From Verrucomicrobiota bacterium (GTDB lineage: Bacteria > Verrucomicrobiota > Verrucomicrobiia > Verrucomicrobiales > DEV007), in the NCBI GenBank assembly GCA_020630975.1, contig JAHDID010000009.1, forward strand, positions 98,306 to 162,305: a stretch of DNA of 64,000 bases, given 5' to 3'. Positions 16,808 through 25,819 of the stretch are shown piece after piece. Numbering within the stretch: position 1 is the stretch's first letter; the number at the start of each line of letters is the position of its first letter. Position numbers and translations under genes: made by a program. A model generated the notes under the pieces. The model saw nothing but the letters and a program-made list of their open reading frames with translations, had not been told where the DNA came from and made no database searches.

Positions 16808-19777
16808 ATGATGAAGCCGTGGACACTTTCCTTATTCTTGGTCTTGGCCCAGGCCTTTTCCTACGCCGCAGACGAGGCTGGCATCGCCTTCTACCGCGAC
16901 GAGGTCTATCCGATCCTAGAGGCAGAATGTTTTCGCTGCCACGGTGGCGAGGACAAGCTGAAGGGGGAATTCCGCGTGACCAGCCGAGAGGGGCTGCTAC
17001 GAGGCGCTGAGTATGGCCCCGGCTACAATGAGGCCGATCCGAAGCAGAGTATCTTTCTAAAAATGGTGCACTACGAGAGCGATGAGTACCAGATGCCACC
17101 CAAGAGCAAGCTGCCCGCAGAGGACCTAGCCATCCTCGACAAGTGGTTTGAGATGGGCGTGCCCTACGATCCCGAGCTAGAGATCAAGGGCGATGCTAGC
17201 GAGGCACACCGCGGCTTCGCCGTGACCGAGGCAGACCGCCAGTGGTGGGCCTACAAGCCAATTTCCGATGCCGCCGCACCCGAGCCAGCACGCAGCGACT
17301 GGGCGATCAATCCGATCGATAAGTTTGTGCTTTCTAAACTCGAAGCCGCCAACCTAGCGCCCAATGACAACGCCGAGCCCGCAGCCCTGATCCGCCGCGT
17401 GAGCTACGATGTGACTGGGCTGCCACCCACACCTGAGGAAGTCGAGGCATTCGTAGCGGCTAGCGAGACCGATGCCGATGCCGCCTACCGCGAGCTAGTC
17501 GATCGCCTACTGGCCAGCCCGCGCTATGGCGAGAAATGGGCGCGCCACTGGCTAGACCTGGTGCGCTATGCCGAGTCGAATGGATTCGAGCGTGACAACT
17601 CCAAACCACAAATCTGGAAATACCGCGACTGGGTGATCAATGCATTCAACAGCGACATGCCCTACGATACTTTTGTCACCCACCAGTTAGCGGGCGACGA
17701 GATCGCCGAGCCCACCCGCGACTCGCTAGTCGCCACCGGCTACCATCGCCTGATGCAGTGGGACGACGAGCCTGCCGACCGCAAACAACACGTCTACGAT
17801 CTACTCGCCGACAATGTGCAGGTGACCACCGAGACCTTTCTCGCCTCCACCGTAGGCTGTGCCCGCTGCCACGATCACAAAGCTGACCCTTTCTCGGCAA
17901 AGGATTACTACGCCTTTATGGCCTACTTCCACGGCGTGACTCACTACCAGACACCCGGCACCATCTACAACTGGTCCAGCGAGGAGGAGCGAGCTGCCTT
18001 TGCGACCAAAAAAGAGGCTGCCGTGGCTAAGCTACAGAAAGAAGCCCAAGCGATAGGCGACAAAATCCGCGCTTACCTAGCTGACGAAAATCTAATCCGC
18101 CGCGATGGCCAGATCAAAGCGATGACGCTGATCCGCGATGCTCGCAAAGATAATCCCACCCGCTGGGACTACGTGACAGCTCCACCCACCCCCGACTGGA
18201 AAGATGTCGGCTTTCGCGACAAATCCTGGCACAAAGGCTACGGCGGCTTTGGCAATGGCAATCCGCCCAACCACGTCACCCAGACCAAGTGGACGACCAA
18301 AGAGATCTGGCTACGCACCACTTTTGGACTAAAGGAAATCCCCGCCGCTCTGACGCTAGATCTCTACCACGATGAGGATGTCGAGGTGTATCTAAATGGC
18401 GTCGAGATCCTGCGCAGGACAGGCTATATCCAAAACTACCAATCTTTCCCACTGGATGAGGCCGCCATGGCCGCTCTACAGACAGGGCGCAACACTCTGG
18501 CCATCCACTGCAAACAAACTGGTGGCGGCCAATACATCGATGCCGGTCTACGCACACCTGGCGCTACCTCCGATAAGCTGGAGGATATCATCCGCACCAA
18601 TGGTAACCAAAAGCTGATCACCCAGATCAAAGACCACTTCAAAGCCGACCTATACAATGAATATATCGGCAAGAGAAAGCAGATCACCGAATGGGATAAA
18701 AACCTAGCTGGCGAGGCGCTCAATATCGTGAAAGAACACAACGACTCACCCGCTCCGCTACATGTACACCTACGTGGCAGCGCCCACGCACTGGGCGAGC
18801 AAGTCGAGCCCGGCACACCCGCAGTGCTAGGCCCCGAGGGCAATGAGCCAATCCCATCCCAAGTAGAGAAAGTCTCCTGGAGCGGCGGCAAGAGCTCTGG
18901 CCGCCGCCTGGCACTAGCCCAGTGGATCACTGACGATAGCAATCCGCTGACCGCCCGCGTCATGGTCAACCGCATCTGGCAGCATCACTTCGGTCGCGGT
19001 ATCGTGCCGAGTAGCTCCGACTTTGGCGAGCTGGGCGAGAGGCCCACCCACCCTGAGCTACTCGATTGGCTGGCACACCAGTTCATCCAGTCCGGTTGGA
19101 AGATCAAGGATATGCACCGCCTCATCCTAAACAGCCGCACCTACCGCATGTCCAGCGCGCCCAACTCGCAGAACTACGAGACAGACCCGACCAATAATCT
19201 TTTCTGGCGAAACAACATGCGCCGCCTCACCGCCGAGGAGCTGCGCGACACCATCCTCACCATGTCTGGCAAGCTAGAGGAAAAGGTCGGCGGCCCCTGG
19301 GTCTACCCACCCCTACCGCAGGAGGTGCTAGCCACCGCCTCGCAGCCCGGCAAAGGCTGGCCCATCTCGAAGAACGAACCCGACCACTACCGCCGCTCCG
19401 TATATATCCACGTGAAGCGCAGTCTACGCCACCCGATGATGGCCGACTTTGACCAGGCCGATACCGACACCGCCTGTGCCGTGCGCTTTGCCACCACTGT
19501 GCCCAATCAGGCGCTGATGATGCTGAATAGCAAATTTGTAAACGACCACGCCAAGCTACTAGGCCAAAGGCTCCGCGAGATGGATGGCGAGATAGGCGAT
19601 AAGGTGACCAGAGCGCTACAGCTAGTCACCCAGCGCGAGCCAGATGCGCAAGATGTGCAGCAGTGCGTGGAGCTATATGAAAAGCTACAGAGTGATGCTG
19701 GCGTGAGCGAAAGCGATGCGCTGGACCGAGTGGCGCTACTGGCGCTGAATTTGAATGAGTTTATTTACTTGGACTAA
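16808..19777 (+). CDS. Secreted cytochrome c/DUF1549/DUF1553 protein with inserted beta-sandwich domain
   Basis: 989 aa, about 140 longer than its relative at 716-3262. Signal peptide 1-21; haem motif CFRCH at 41-45 and a candidate axial Met in YQMPPKSKL. DUF1549 (about 140-370) includes GEKWARHWLDLVRYAESNGF and a second CARCH at 351-355. Between DUF1549 and DUF1553 lies an extra domain (about 453-581: WLRTTFGLKEI, DLYHDEDVEVYLNGVEILRR, NTLAIHCKQTGGGQYIDAGL). It reads like the galactose-binding jelly-roll module often found in glycoside hydrolases. DUF1553 follows with NPLTARVMVNRIWQHHFGRG. The DUF1501 partner is downstream at 20070. The added module suggests polysaccharide binding. Confidence 0.9.
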   Translation: MMKPWTLSLFLVLAQAFSYAADEAGIAFYRDEVYPILEAECFRCHGGEDKLKGEFRVTSREGLLRGAEYGPGYNEADPKQSIFLKMVHYESDEYQMPPKSKLPAEDLAILDKWFEMGVPYDPELEIKGDASEAHRGFAVTEADRQWWAYKPISDAAAPEPARSDWAINPIDKFVLSKLEAANLAPNDNAEPAALIRRVSYDVTGLPPTPEEVEAFVAASETDADAAYRELVDRLLASPRYGEKWARHWLDLVRYAESNGFERDNSKPQIWKYRDWVINAFNSDMPYDTFVTHQLAGDEIAEPTRDSLVATGYHRLMQWDDEPADRKQHVYDLLADNVQVTTETFLASTVGCARCHDHKADPFSAKDYYAFMAYFHGVTHYQTPGTIYNWSSEEERAAFATKKEAAVAKLQKEAQAIGDKIRAYLADENLIRRDGQIKAMTLIRDARKDNPTRWDYVTAPPTPDWKDVGFRDKSWHKGYGGFGNGNPPNHVTQTKWTTKEIWLRTTFGLKEIPAALTLDLYHDEDVEVYLNGVEILRRTGYIQNYQSFPLDEAAMAALQTGRNTLAIHCKQTGGGQYIDAGLRTPGATSDKLEDIIRTNGNQKLITQIKDHFKADLYNEYIGKRKQITEWDKNLAGEALNIVKEHNDSPAPLHVHLRGSAHALGEQVEPGTPAVLGPEGNEPIPSQVEKVSWSGGKSSGRRLALAQWITDDSNPLTARVMVNRIWQHHFGRGIVPSSSDFGELGERPTHPELLDWLAHQFIQSGWKIKDMHRLILNSRTYRMSSAPNSQNYETDPTNNLFWRNNMRRLTAEELRDTILTMSGKLEEKVGGPWVYPPLPQEVLATASQPGKGWPISKNEPDHYRRSVYIHVKRSLRHPMMADFDQADTDTACAVRFATTVPNQALMMLNSKFVNDHAKLLGQRLREMDGEIGDKVTRALQLVTQREPDAQDVQQCVELYEKLQSDAGVSESDALDRVALLALNLNEFIYLD

Positions 19778-19810
19778 ATAATAGAAACAAACCCGAAAGC
19801 CTGAACAACC

Positions 19811-19930
19811 AATCTGTGAAATCTGTGAATCATCTGAGTAAATCTGTGAAAAAAGCAAAGCAATTGCTGCGTAGGCATTGCGGTCTATTCACAGATTTTA
19901 GGGGGATTAGGCACAGATTACACAGATTTT
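19811..19930. repeat. Short-phrase inverted repeat, AATCTGTGAA family
   Basis: AATCTGTGAA-type words at 19811, 19821 and 19840 face their complements (TTCACAGATTT at 19888, CACAGATTA at 19912, CACAGATTTT at 19921), so the region can fold on itself. It lies between the cytochrome gene and its DUF1501 partner, directly before two copies of the 21-bp repeat. The 292 bp between those genes otherwise holds only the repeats. Confidence 0.7.
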
Positions 19931-19956
19931 TCTCGAAGGTTGAGACTCAGTACAAA

Positions 19957-19991
19957 TTGTACCCTATTCACTCCAGACTGTACCCTATTGA
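19957..19991 (+). repeat. Two 21-bp-phased copies of the TTGTACCCTATTGA repeat
   Basis: Cores at 19957-19970 (TTGTACCCTATTCA, one mismatch) and 19978-19991 (CTGTACCCTATTGA, one mismatch), exactly 21 bp apart, ending 78 bp before the DUF1501 ATG and in its orientation. Confidence 0.88.
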
Positions 19992-20069
19992 ATTTCGATC
20001 CGCCTCACGCACCCCAAAGCAAAATCCTACAAATCTTGTTAATCCTGTCTAAAAAACGAAAAGCCAACT

Positions 20070-21536
20070 ATGAAACCAAAACCTAACTTCTGTGGCAACG
20101 TCCAGCGACGCGAATTCATGCACACCGTAGGCGGTGGCTTCCCGGCACTAGCCCTGAGCGGCATGCTGGCAAAGGATGGCTTTTTCAATTCCGCACAGGC
20201 AGCCTCGACCAGCAGCGTCGGCTTCGAGAATCCACTCGCCGAGCGCCCGGCCATGCTACCCGCCAAGGCGAAGAATGTGATCTTCCTATTCATGTATGGC
20301 GGGCCGAGCCACATCGACACCTTTGACTACAAGCCGAGCATGTACGGCATGGATGGCAAGACTATCGATGTGAAGACCTTTGGCCGAGGTGGCAAAAAGA
20401 ATCAGGGCCGCATCGTCGAGCCAAAGTGGAAATTCAAACAATACGGCGAGTGCGGCAAATATGTATCCGACCTATTCCCACACGTCGGCACCTGTGTCGA
20501 CGACATCTCTTTCATCCACTCCATGCAGGCCGACTCGCCGATCCACGGCTCCGCGCTACTCATGATGAATAGTGGCAGCCTGATCAGCGGCAAGCCATCG
20601 CTCGGCTCTTGGCTCAACTACGGCCTCGGCTCGGGCAATGAAAACCTACCCGGCTACGTGGTGATGCTCGACCAGAGCGGCGGACCCATCTCCGGTGCAA
20701 AAAACTGGACCAGCGGCTTCATGCCCGCCAGCTATCAGGGCACGGTATTCCGCTCAAAGGGCGACCCGATCCTGAATCTCAAGCACACCGATGGCATGGC
20801 CGAGACCGAGCAGCGCATGCTAATCGACTCGCTCAACCACCTAAACGCTGGCCACATGAGCCCGCGCTACGACAACACCAATCTCGCCGCTCGCATCGCC
20901 AGCTATGAGCTAGCCTACAAGATGCAGAGCACCGCTCCCGAGGCCATCGATCTCGATGCCGAGGACGAGGGCACCAAATCGCTCTACGGCCTAGACGATA
21001 GCAAGACCGAGGACTTCGGCCGCAAATGCCTGATGGCTCGCCGCCTCGCCGAGCGGGGAGTACGCTACATCCAGGTCTACTCTGGTGGCGCTCACAACGA
21101 CCACAACTGGGACGCCCACGGCGACCTCGAGCACAATCACAACCTGCACGCCGGAGCCACTGACAAGCCCATCGCAGGACTGCTAAAAGACCTCAAGCGT
21201 CGCGGTATGCTCGATGAGACCCTCGTAGTCTGGGGCGGCGAGTTCGGTCGCCAGCCCACCGCCGAGTACGCCAAAGGCACCGGCCGCGATCACAACAGCT
21301 ACGGCTTCACCATGTGGATGGCAGGCGGCGGCGTAAAAGGCGGCACCTCCATCGGCCAGACCGACGAACTAGGCGCAGCAGCGGTAGAGAATCGCTACCA
21401 CGTGAAAAACCTACACGCCACCATCCTCCAGCTCATGGGCCTAGCCCCCAATCACCTATCATTCTTCTACGGCGGCCTAGATCACAGGCTAGTCGGCGTG
21501 GAGGGGGCAGATCCGATATCCGAGGTGATGGCTTAG
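20070..21536 (+). CDS. DUF1501 family protein
   Basis: 488 aa, complete. A twin-arginine start (QRREFMHTVGGGFPALALSG) suggests Tat export. The family signature MYGGPSHIDTFDYKP is near residue 76. Further conserved blocks are LMARRLAERGVRYIQVYSGG, DHNWDAHGD and TLVVWGGEFGRQPTAEYAKG; the His and Asp residues here could form a sulfatase-like metal site. It is the partner of the cytochrome/DUF1549 gene upstream. The 292-bp gap filled with repeats makes separate promotion possible. Confidence 0.92.
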   Translation: MKPKPNFCGNVQRREFMHTVGGGFPALALSGMLAKDGFFNSAQAASTSSVGFENPLAERPAMLPAKAKNVIFLFMYGGPSHIDTFDYKPSMYGMDGKTIDVKTFGRGGKKNQGRIVEPKWKFKQYGECGKYVSDLFPHVGTCVDDISFIHSMQADSPIHGSALLMMNSGSLISGKPSLGSWLNYGLGSGNENLPGYVVMLDQSGGPISGAKNWTSGFMPASYQGTVFRSKGDPILNLKHTDGMAETEQRMLIDSLNHLNAGHMSPRYDNTNLAARIASYELAYKMQSTAPEAIDLDAEDEGTKSLYGLDDSKTEDFGRKCLMARRLAERGVRYIQVYSGGAHNDHNWDAHGDLEHNHNLHAGATDKPIAGLLKDLKRRGMLDETLVVWGGEFGRQPTAEYAKGTGRDHNSYGFTMWMAGGGVKGGTSIGQTDELGAAAVENRYHVKNLHATILQLMGLAPNHLSFFYGGLDHRLVGVEGADPISEVMA

Positions 21537-21556
21537 AGGTAGCTAAACATTCTGTA

Positions 21557-21578
21557 GCGGCGGCTTTCCAGCCGCCGT
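21557..21578. repeat. REP-like GC-rich hairpin
   Basis: CGGCGGCT (21558-21565), loop TTCC, AGCCGCCG (21570-21577), the only strong structure in 21537-21664. It can stop plus-strand transcription of the DUF1501 gene only weakly, since just TTATCT follows. Its form (a GC-rich palindromic phrase between convergent genes) resembles dispersed REP-type repeats. An ACAGGAATGACGTCCCT phrase lies 55 bp further on. Confidence 0.5.
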
Positions 21579-21664
21579 TATCTAGATGAGCCATATCCCC
21601 CTTTGGCAAAGGTAGCCGGGCGACAGGAATGACGTCCCTACACCGTAAATCAAATGTTCTACAA

Positions 21665-22075
21665 TCAAAATGGGTTGATCACCTTGGCTGCTGTGAACTG
21701 AAAATCCTTTTCGTTCCGAGTCACTAGCTGGAGATTATACCGTATAGCTGTCGCCGCTATGATCCCATCGAACTGGGGCACCAGAATCCCCTGTTTATCC
21801 AGTCGACCTTGCATCTGTCCCCAAACATGGGCCACTGAGCGATTAAAGCTTAGGATAGAGCCTTTCATCTGATGGCTAAAATCGTGCAACCAATTACCAA
21901 ATTCGGTTTTACGCTTTCCATCTGGCAGCTTCTCGATACCTCTTCGAATCTCGGCAATGGTCACAGTCGATACATAGATCTGAGACTCATGGTCGACTAG
22001 CCATTGCACCACCTTCGGACTAGGAGCTTTCTTGACCTTCTCACAAAAGACATTGGTATCGACTAGATAGTCCAT
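21665..22075 (-). CDS. vapC: VapC-type PIN-domain toxin
   Basis: 136 aa. PIN-domain RNases cleave tRNA or rRNA and are held inactive by the cognate antitoxin. Acidic active-site residues can be seen: Asp6 in YLVDTNVFCEK, a Glu in TIAEIRRGIEKLP, and Asp in VPQFDGIIAATA, with TRNEKDF towards the end. It starts one base inside the antitoxin stop codon (TAATG overlap), so the pair is translationally coupled. The usual short, intact and self-contained pair suggests an acquired module. Confidence 0.92.
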   Translation of the reverse strand: MDYLVDTNVFCEKVKKAPSPKVVQWLVDHESQIYVSTVTIAEIRRGIEKLPDGKRKTEFGNWLHDFSHQMKGSILSFNRSVAHVWGQMQGRLDKQGILVPQFDGIIAATAIRYNLQLVTRNEKDFQFTAAKVINPF

Positions 22076-22314
22076 TAGGAAAGATCGATAGGTTCTTGGG
22101 GTAAAGATATCTCCCTTTGTGGCAGCTCCAGTTCGCCAGGTGGGTTGAGGAGGATCGACATCAGACCATGATTTCTCTTTTTGGAGAGCGGTCGAAAGAT
22201 AATCTCGCCATCCTGAACATAGATTTCAAAATCGTCTCCAGCTTCCAGATCCAACTCGTCACGAATCGCCTTTGGTATGACGATTTGCCCTTTTTGAGCC
22301 ATCACCGATGTCAT
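22075..22314 (-). CDS. vapB: AbrB/MazE-type antitoxin of the VapBC pair
   Basis: 79 aa. The N-terminal SpoVT/AbrB DNA-binding fold reads MAQKGQIVIPKAIRDELDLE, then AGDDFEIYVQDGEIIFRP; the C-terminal 30 residues should wrap the toxin. The ATG at 22314 lies inside an operator palindrome. The ATG four codons later (22302) starts the conserved fold directly and could be the real start if transcription begins within the palindrome. Confidence 0.9.
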   Translation of the reverse strand: MTSVMAQKGQIVIPKAIRDELDLEAGDDFEIYVQDGEIIFRPLSKKRNHGLMSILLNPPGELELPQREISLPQEPIDLS

Positions 22315-22334
22315 GGTAGGAAATTCCTACCATG
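22312..22334. promoter_or_regulatory. Palindromic operator of vapBC
   Basis: Perfect 11-bp arms CATGGTAGGAA (22312-22322) and TTCCTACCATG (22324-22334) around one central base. On the minus strand a TTGACA -35 candidate (22344-22349) lies just upstream, so the palindrome covers the expected -10 and start codon, typical for autoregulation by the toxin-antitoxin complex. Confidence 0.8.
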
Positions 22335-22616
22335 CAATTGCTTTGTCAAGATTGGATTGATCAATCACAAACGAGAAGGCTAACAACGTCGTTAGATTGT
22401 TGAGGCGAGTCGCGCGATACCTAGAGGCTTGAATCTCAGGCTTTCACACCATGGAATAATAACCATAATTTATTGTAACCAGTGTATGAGCGAGGTAGAT
22501 TCTACAAGTCGTTGGTTTTGCTAGTATTTCCGGTGAATCTCGACGGCTTGCAGGGCTTGGTTTTACGGAGATGCGACGCCTGTCCGATCCAAGCCCTACC
22601 TCTACCGCCCCATCCC
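22335..22616. other. Non-coding stretch before the GspL-like gene
   Basis: Divergent region between vapB and the gene at 22617. It holds an A/T-rich block around 22456-22477 and an inverted repeat AGGGCTTGG (22552-22560) / CCAAGCCCT (22589-22597) just before the ATG, perhaps a leader hairpin. The frame upstream of 22617 stays open to a GTG at 22482, but that extension does not look like protein. Confidence 0.4.
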
Positions 22617-23855
22617 ATGCGTTTCCCGCTCAAAAATGCTTTTCAGCCCAAACGAGAGAGCTACCAGGTCTGGTTTCCTGGTACGGCTTGCTGGGAGCTG
22701 TGGTACATCACCCACTCGGACGAGCCGAAGCTGCTGACCACCGAAACGGAGGAAAGGAAACTGAAATTCCTCAACCGGCCAGGCAAACGAGTCCTAGCCC
22801 TGCCGAGCAAACAGCTGACCTGCGAGATCCGCCAGCTGGATGCCAAGAACGAAACCGAACTACTAACCCAGGCCCGCACCCTATCCGATAGCGACCGCCA
22901 CGATGTAGACGGCAAAGTCGGCGTGCAGCCGATCGCGGGCAAACCGCCAGAGACGACAGTGCGGATCGATCAGCTCAATAAGCAAAACCAAGACCACGCT
23001 CTAGCACGACGCATCTTTCCCGACGAGGTCGTGCCTGCCGCCTCGCTACTGCCGATCCCAGCAGGAAGTGCAGCCGTATGGACCGAACTGGGCGACCTGA
23101 TAGCAGGCGTCGAAAGAAATGGTCTGACTCTGACCTACCTCTCCATACCCGGAAATGATGAGAACGTGCTGCCGGTGAAACTATCGGTCCTGATCACTGA
23201 CATGAAGACCGAGGCACTCAATCCATCGATCCATCATGTGAAAATCTGGAACAAAGGCGACACCAAATCGATACGCGCACTGACCAAACTGAAAGTGAGC
23301 AAAGAGGAACGCCCAGCCCCCATCAATCGCCACTACCAGTCTGGACTGAAACCTGCCACCGATAGCCCTGACTCAAAGACTCTGCTACTCGACCACCTGC
23401 GCAAGCGCTTGAGCTTTCAGGAGTGGATAGCCGTCTGCATAGCCGCCGCTCTACTGCTCACTACTATCGGTAGTCAGCTGTTTAGCAGTATCCAGCTAGC
23501 TCAGCAAAAGACCGAGATCGAGCTACTGGAGCAAGAGACAGCGCCTGTGGCTGAGAAGAAAGCCCAATACCTAGAGCTATCCCCTGCGATCGATGGCAGC
23601 ACCTCGGTACTGGAGGCATGGCGAACGATCGTGACTCTGCCGGGGGCCGACCAGATCCAGCTCGACCACATGGCCTTTGCCAGAAACGGCCTAGCCATCA
23701 CCGGCTACGCTAGCAGCCACTCCGAAGCGCGATACTTCATCCAGGAGCTGCTCGACTGCCAGTTTTTCGCCGCTCTGGATTGGTCTGTGATGCGCCCGGT
23801 ATCGACTAGCGATGGCAATGTGTATTTCGAAGTGAAAGGAAATAGCGAGGAATGA
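22617..23855 (+). CDS. GspL/PilN-like inner-membrane protein of a secretion or pilus system
   Basis: 412 aa from the ATG at 22617. A long N-terminal cytoplasmic part (about 1-285) is followed by one TM helix (about 292-312: WIAVCIAAALLLTTIGSQLF), a coiled-coil stretch (LAQQKTEIELLEQE) and a small periplasmic domain (about 340-410). This is the layout of T2SS GspL or a PilM/PilN equivalent. The next gene, overlapping by 4 bp, encodes a matching GspM/PilO-like protein. Sequence similarity cannot be judged here, so the call rests on topology and pairing. No other T2SS or pilus gene adjoins; the prepilin at 62052 is far away. Confidence 0.6.
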   Translation: MRFPLKNAFQPKRESYQVWFPGTACWELWYITHSDEPKLLTTETEERKLKFLNRPGKRVLALPSKQLTCEIRQLDAKNETELLTQARTLSDSDRHDVDGKVGVQPIAGKPPETTVRIDQLNKQNQDHALARRIFPDEVVPAASLLPIPAGSAAVWTELGDLIAGVERNGLTLTYLSIPGNDENVLPVKLSVLITDMKTEALNPSIHHVKIWNKGDTKSIRALTKLKVSKEERPAPINRHYQSGLKPATDSPDSKTLLLDHLRKRLSFQEWIAVCIAAALLLTTIGSQLFSSIQLAQQKTEIELLEQETAPVAEKKAQYLELSPAIDGSTSVLEAWRTIVTLPGADQIQLDHMAFARNGLAITGYASSHSEARYFIQELLDCQFFAALDWSVMRPVSTSDGNVYFEVKGNSEE

Positions 23856-24427
23856 AGATCATCGCCATAGCCAAGAGAATCTATCAGTGGATCTACAGCC
23901 ACCAGCTGATCTCGCTGTGTGGTGTGGTGAGCATCTTCTTTCTGATCTGCACGCTGAACACACTACTCAACTTTAACCAACATAGCTCCAGCCTAGCCGG
24001 ACAGATCTATGAGCTGAAACAGCTCAAACTCAATGGCCCCAACTGGCAACGCAAAGCCAACCAACTCGATGGCCGCCTGCCAGTATTTCTCGACTCGAAG
24101 GAGGCCGAGGAATCGGTGACACAGCTCATCCTAGAGTCGAGCCGCCTGCACGGCCTGACTCTCGACTACCACCAGAAACAACCCCGCTCCGCTGTGGAGA
24201 TCTATCGAGCCGAGCAAGCCGCTGCCTTTGAGTCGTCTGCGATCGAGGTGCGTGTCGACGGTCGGGAAGAGCAAGTGGTGCGCTGGCTGCACAGCCTACA
24301 GAGCCCGGAAAACTTCACTGGAGTCGACTTCATCGCCCTCGAAAAAGCGGGCATGAACATCACCTGCGAAGCCACCGTGGTGCAGTGGTACAAAAGCGCA
24401 CCAAAGCCTGAAAAAGCGCCGTTCTAG
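23852..24427 (+). CDS. GspM/PilO-like membrane protein
   Basis: 191 aa: a short cytoplasmic N-terminus, one TM helix (about 18-40: LISLCGVVSIFFLICTLNTL), a helical linker, and a C-terminal ferredoxin-like domain (about 85-180) with VTQLILESSRLHGLTLDYHQ. The size and layout fit GspM or PilO, which pair with GspL or PilN in the inner-membrane platform. Its ATG overlaps the stop of the previous gene by 4 bp. Confidence 0.6.
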   Translation: MKIIAIAKRIYQWIYSHQLISLCGVVSIFFLICTLNTLLNFNQHSSSLAGQIYELKQLKLNGPNWQRKANQLDGRLPVFLDSKEAEESVTQLILESSRLHGLTLDYHQKQPRSAVEIYRAEQAAAFESSAIEVRVDGREEQVVRWLHSLQSPENFTGVDFIALEKAGMNITCEATVVQWYKSAPKPEKAPF

Positions 24428-24458
24428 AGTAGCTTCGCGGCTTCTCAGTATTTTCTCT

Positions 24459-25796
24459 ATGAACGGCCGCTGGTTTCATCCTGACTTTCCCGTATCGCCA
24501 CGCAAGCTCCCATTCTTCTACGGGTGGTTGGTCGCTTTTGGCTCGACTCTGGGCATGCTCTTTACCATACCGGGCCAGACCATGGGCTTTTCGGTCTTTA
24601 CCGAGATCCTGATGGAGGAGTTTGGCCTGTCTCGCGTCAGCCTATCGAGCGCCTACTTCGTCGGCACCGTCGCCAGTGGGATGACTCTACCCTATGCGGG
24701 TCGCCTCTTCGATCGGTGGGGCGCACGCCAGATGATCGTCCTATCCTCGGTGGCGACAGGACTGGTACTACTGTTTCTGAGCGTCGCGGCACCTCTAGCA
24801 AGATCTCTCGCGCAGCTCTGCCCAGCATCCTGGGCGATGGGCATCGGCTGCGCCGTGATAGGGCTGGGCTTTTACCTGATCCGTCTGTCCGCTCAGGGCG
24901 TGCTGACCATGACTACGCGCAATGTCATCGGCAAGTGGTTCGATATCCGTCGCGGCTTGGCCATGTCGATCAGCGGTATCTTTGTGTCATTTGGCTTCGC
25001 AGCGGCGCCGAAACTGCTCGATGCCTTGATCAATCAGTTTGGCTACGATGGCACTTGGCGACTACTGGGCATCGTCACTCTGCTGGTCATGGCACCACTC
25101 GGGTGGCTCATCTTTCGCGACAATCCTGAGGAGTGCGGTATGCAGATGGATGGCGATGGCGTCTCTCGCGCCACCAAAGAGAATCCCGACATGGTGATCC
25201 ATAGGGACTACACTCGGGCAGAAGCCGCTCGGACGTTCTCATTTCACGCCTTCAATCTTTCATTCGCCTTCTTCGCGATGTTTTCGACGGCTTTCACCTT
25301 TCACATCGAGTCGATCGGTCAGGAGTTTGGTTTTCTGAAATCGAAGATCATCGATTTTTTCCTACCGATGGCTGCGATCTCAGTGGCGACCAATCTCTTC
25401 TTTGGCTGGGCCAACTCGAAGACTAAACTCAAATACCTGCTCCTACTGATGAACCTAGGAGCGGTGACAGGTGCCCTCGGGCTGTATCAACTGGATAGCT
25501 CCTGGGGTGTGCCTGCCTACATCATCGGCAATGGCATCACCGGCGGCATCTTCACTGGTCTAGGAGGCGTCTGCTTGCCACGGTTCTACGGCCGCAAGCA
25601 TCTCGGCGCCATCTCAGGCATCAATATGAGCACCATGGTGATCGCCTCCGGCCTTGGCCCTTGGGCATTTGCCCTCGCCCATCGATTTACCGGCAGCTAC
25701 GAGTGGGTGCTACTCGGCTGCCTGGCGATCCCTGCCAGCCTATGTGTAGCGAGCCTATTCGCCGACAATCCGCAGCGAAAACTGGCTGACAAGTAG
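24459..25796 (+). CDS. Major facilitator superfamily transporter
   Basis: 445 aa with about 12 hydrophobic helices. An MFS signature follows helix 2 (GRLFDRWGARQMIV), and a central loop (about 228-260) separates the halves. The first half contains IPGQTMGFSVFTEILMEEFG, a pattern known from the oxalate/formate antiporter-like and monocarboxylate branch. The substrate is unknown. It lies 31 bp after the GspM-like gene without a clear terminator between, but a functional link is doubtful. Confidence 0.85.
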   Translation: MNGRWFHPDFPVSPRKLPFFYGWLVAFGSTLGMLFTIPGQTMGFSVFTEILMEEFGLSRVSLSSAYFVGTVASGMTLPYAGRLFDRWGARQMIVLSSVATGLVLLFLSVAAPLARSLAQLCPASWAMGIGCAVIGLGFYLIRLSAQGVLTMTTRNVIGKWFDIRRGLAMSISGIFVSFGFAAAPKLLDALINQFGYDGTWRLLGIVTLLVMAPLGWLIFRDNPEECGMQMDGDGVSRATKENPDMVIHRDYTRAEAARTFSFHAFNLSFAFFAMFSTAFTFHIESIGQEFGFLKSKIIDFFLPMAAISVATNLFFGWANSKTKLKYLLLLMNLGAVTGALGLYQLDSSWGVPAYIIGNGITGGIFTGLGGVCLPRFYGRKHLGAISGINMSTMVIASGLGPWAFALAHRFTGSYEWVLLGCLAIPASLCVASLFADNPQRKLADK

Positions 25797-25819
25797 ACGC
25801 TCCCGTATGCAGAGAAAGA

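Noticed and set aside
19778..20069. Small protein encoded in the gap
   Set aside because: The frame consists of the AATCTGTGAA words and the 21-bp repeats; there is no ribosome-binding site.
22379..22450. tRNA-like stretch
   Set aside because: No T-arm consensus, anticodon arm or CCA end can be formed.
22482..22616. 45-codon N-terminal extension of the GspL-like protein from a GTG
   Set aside because: The extension has no family character and spans a hairpin just before the ATG at 22617.
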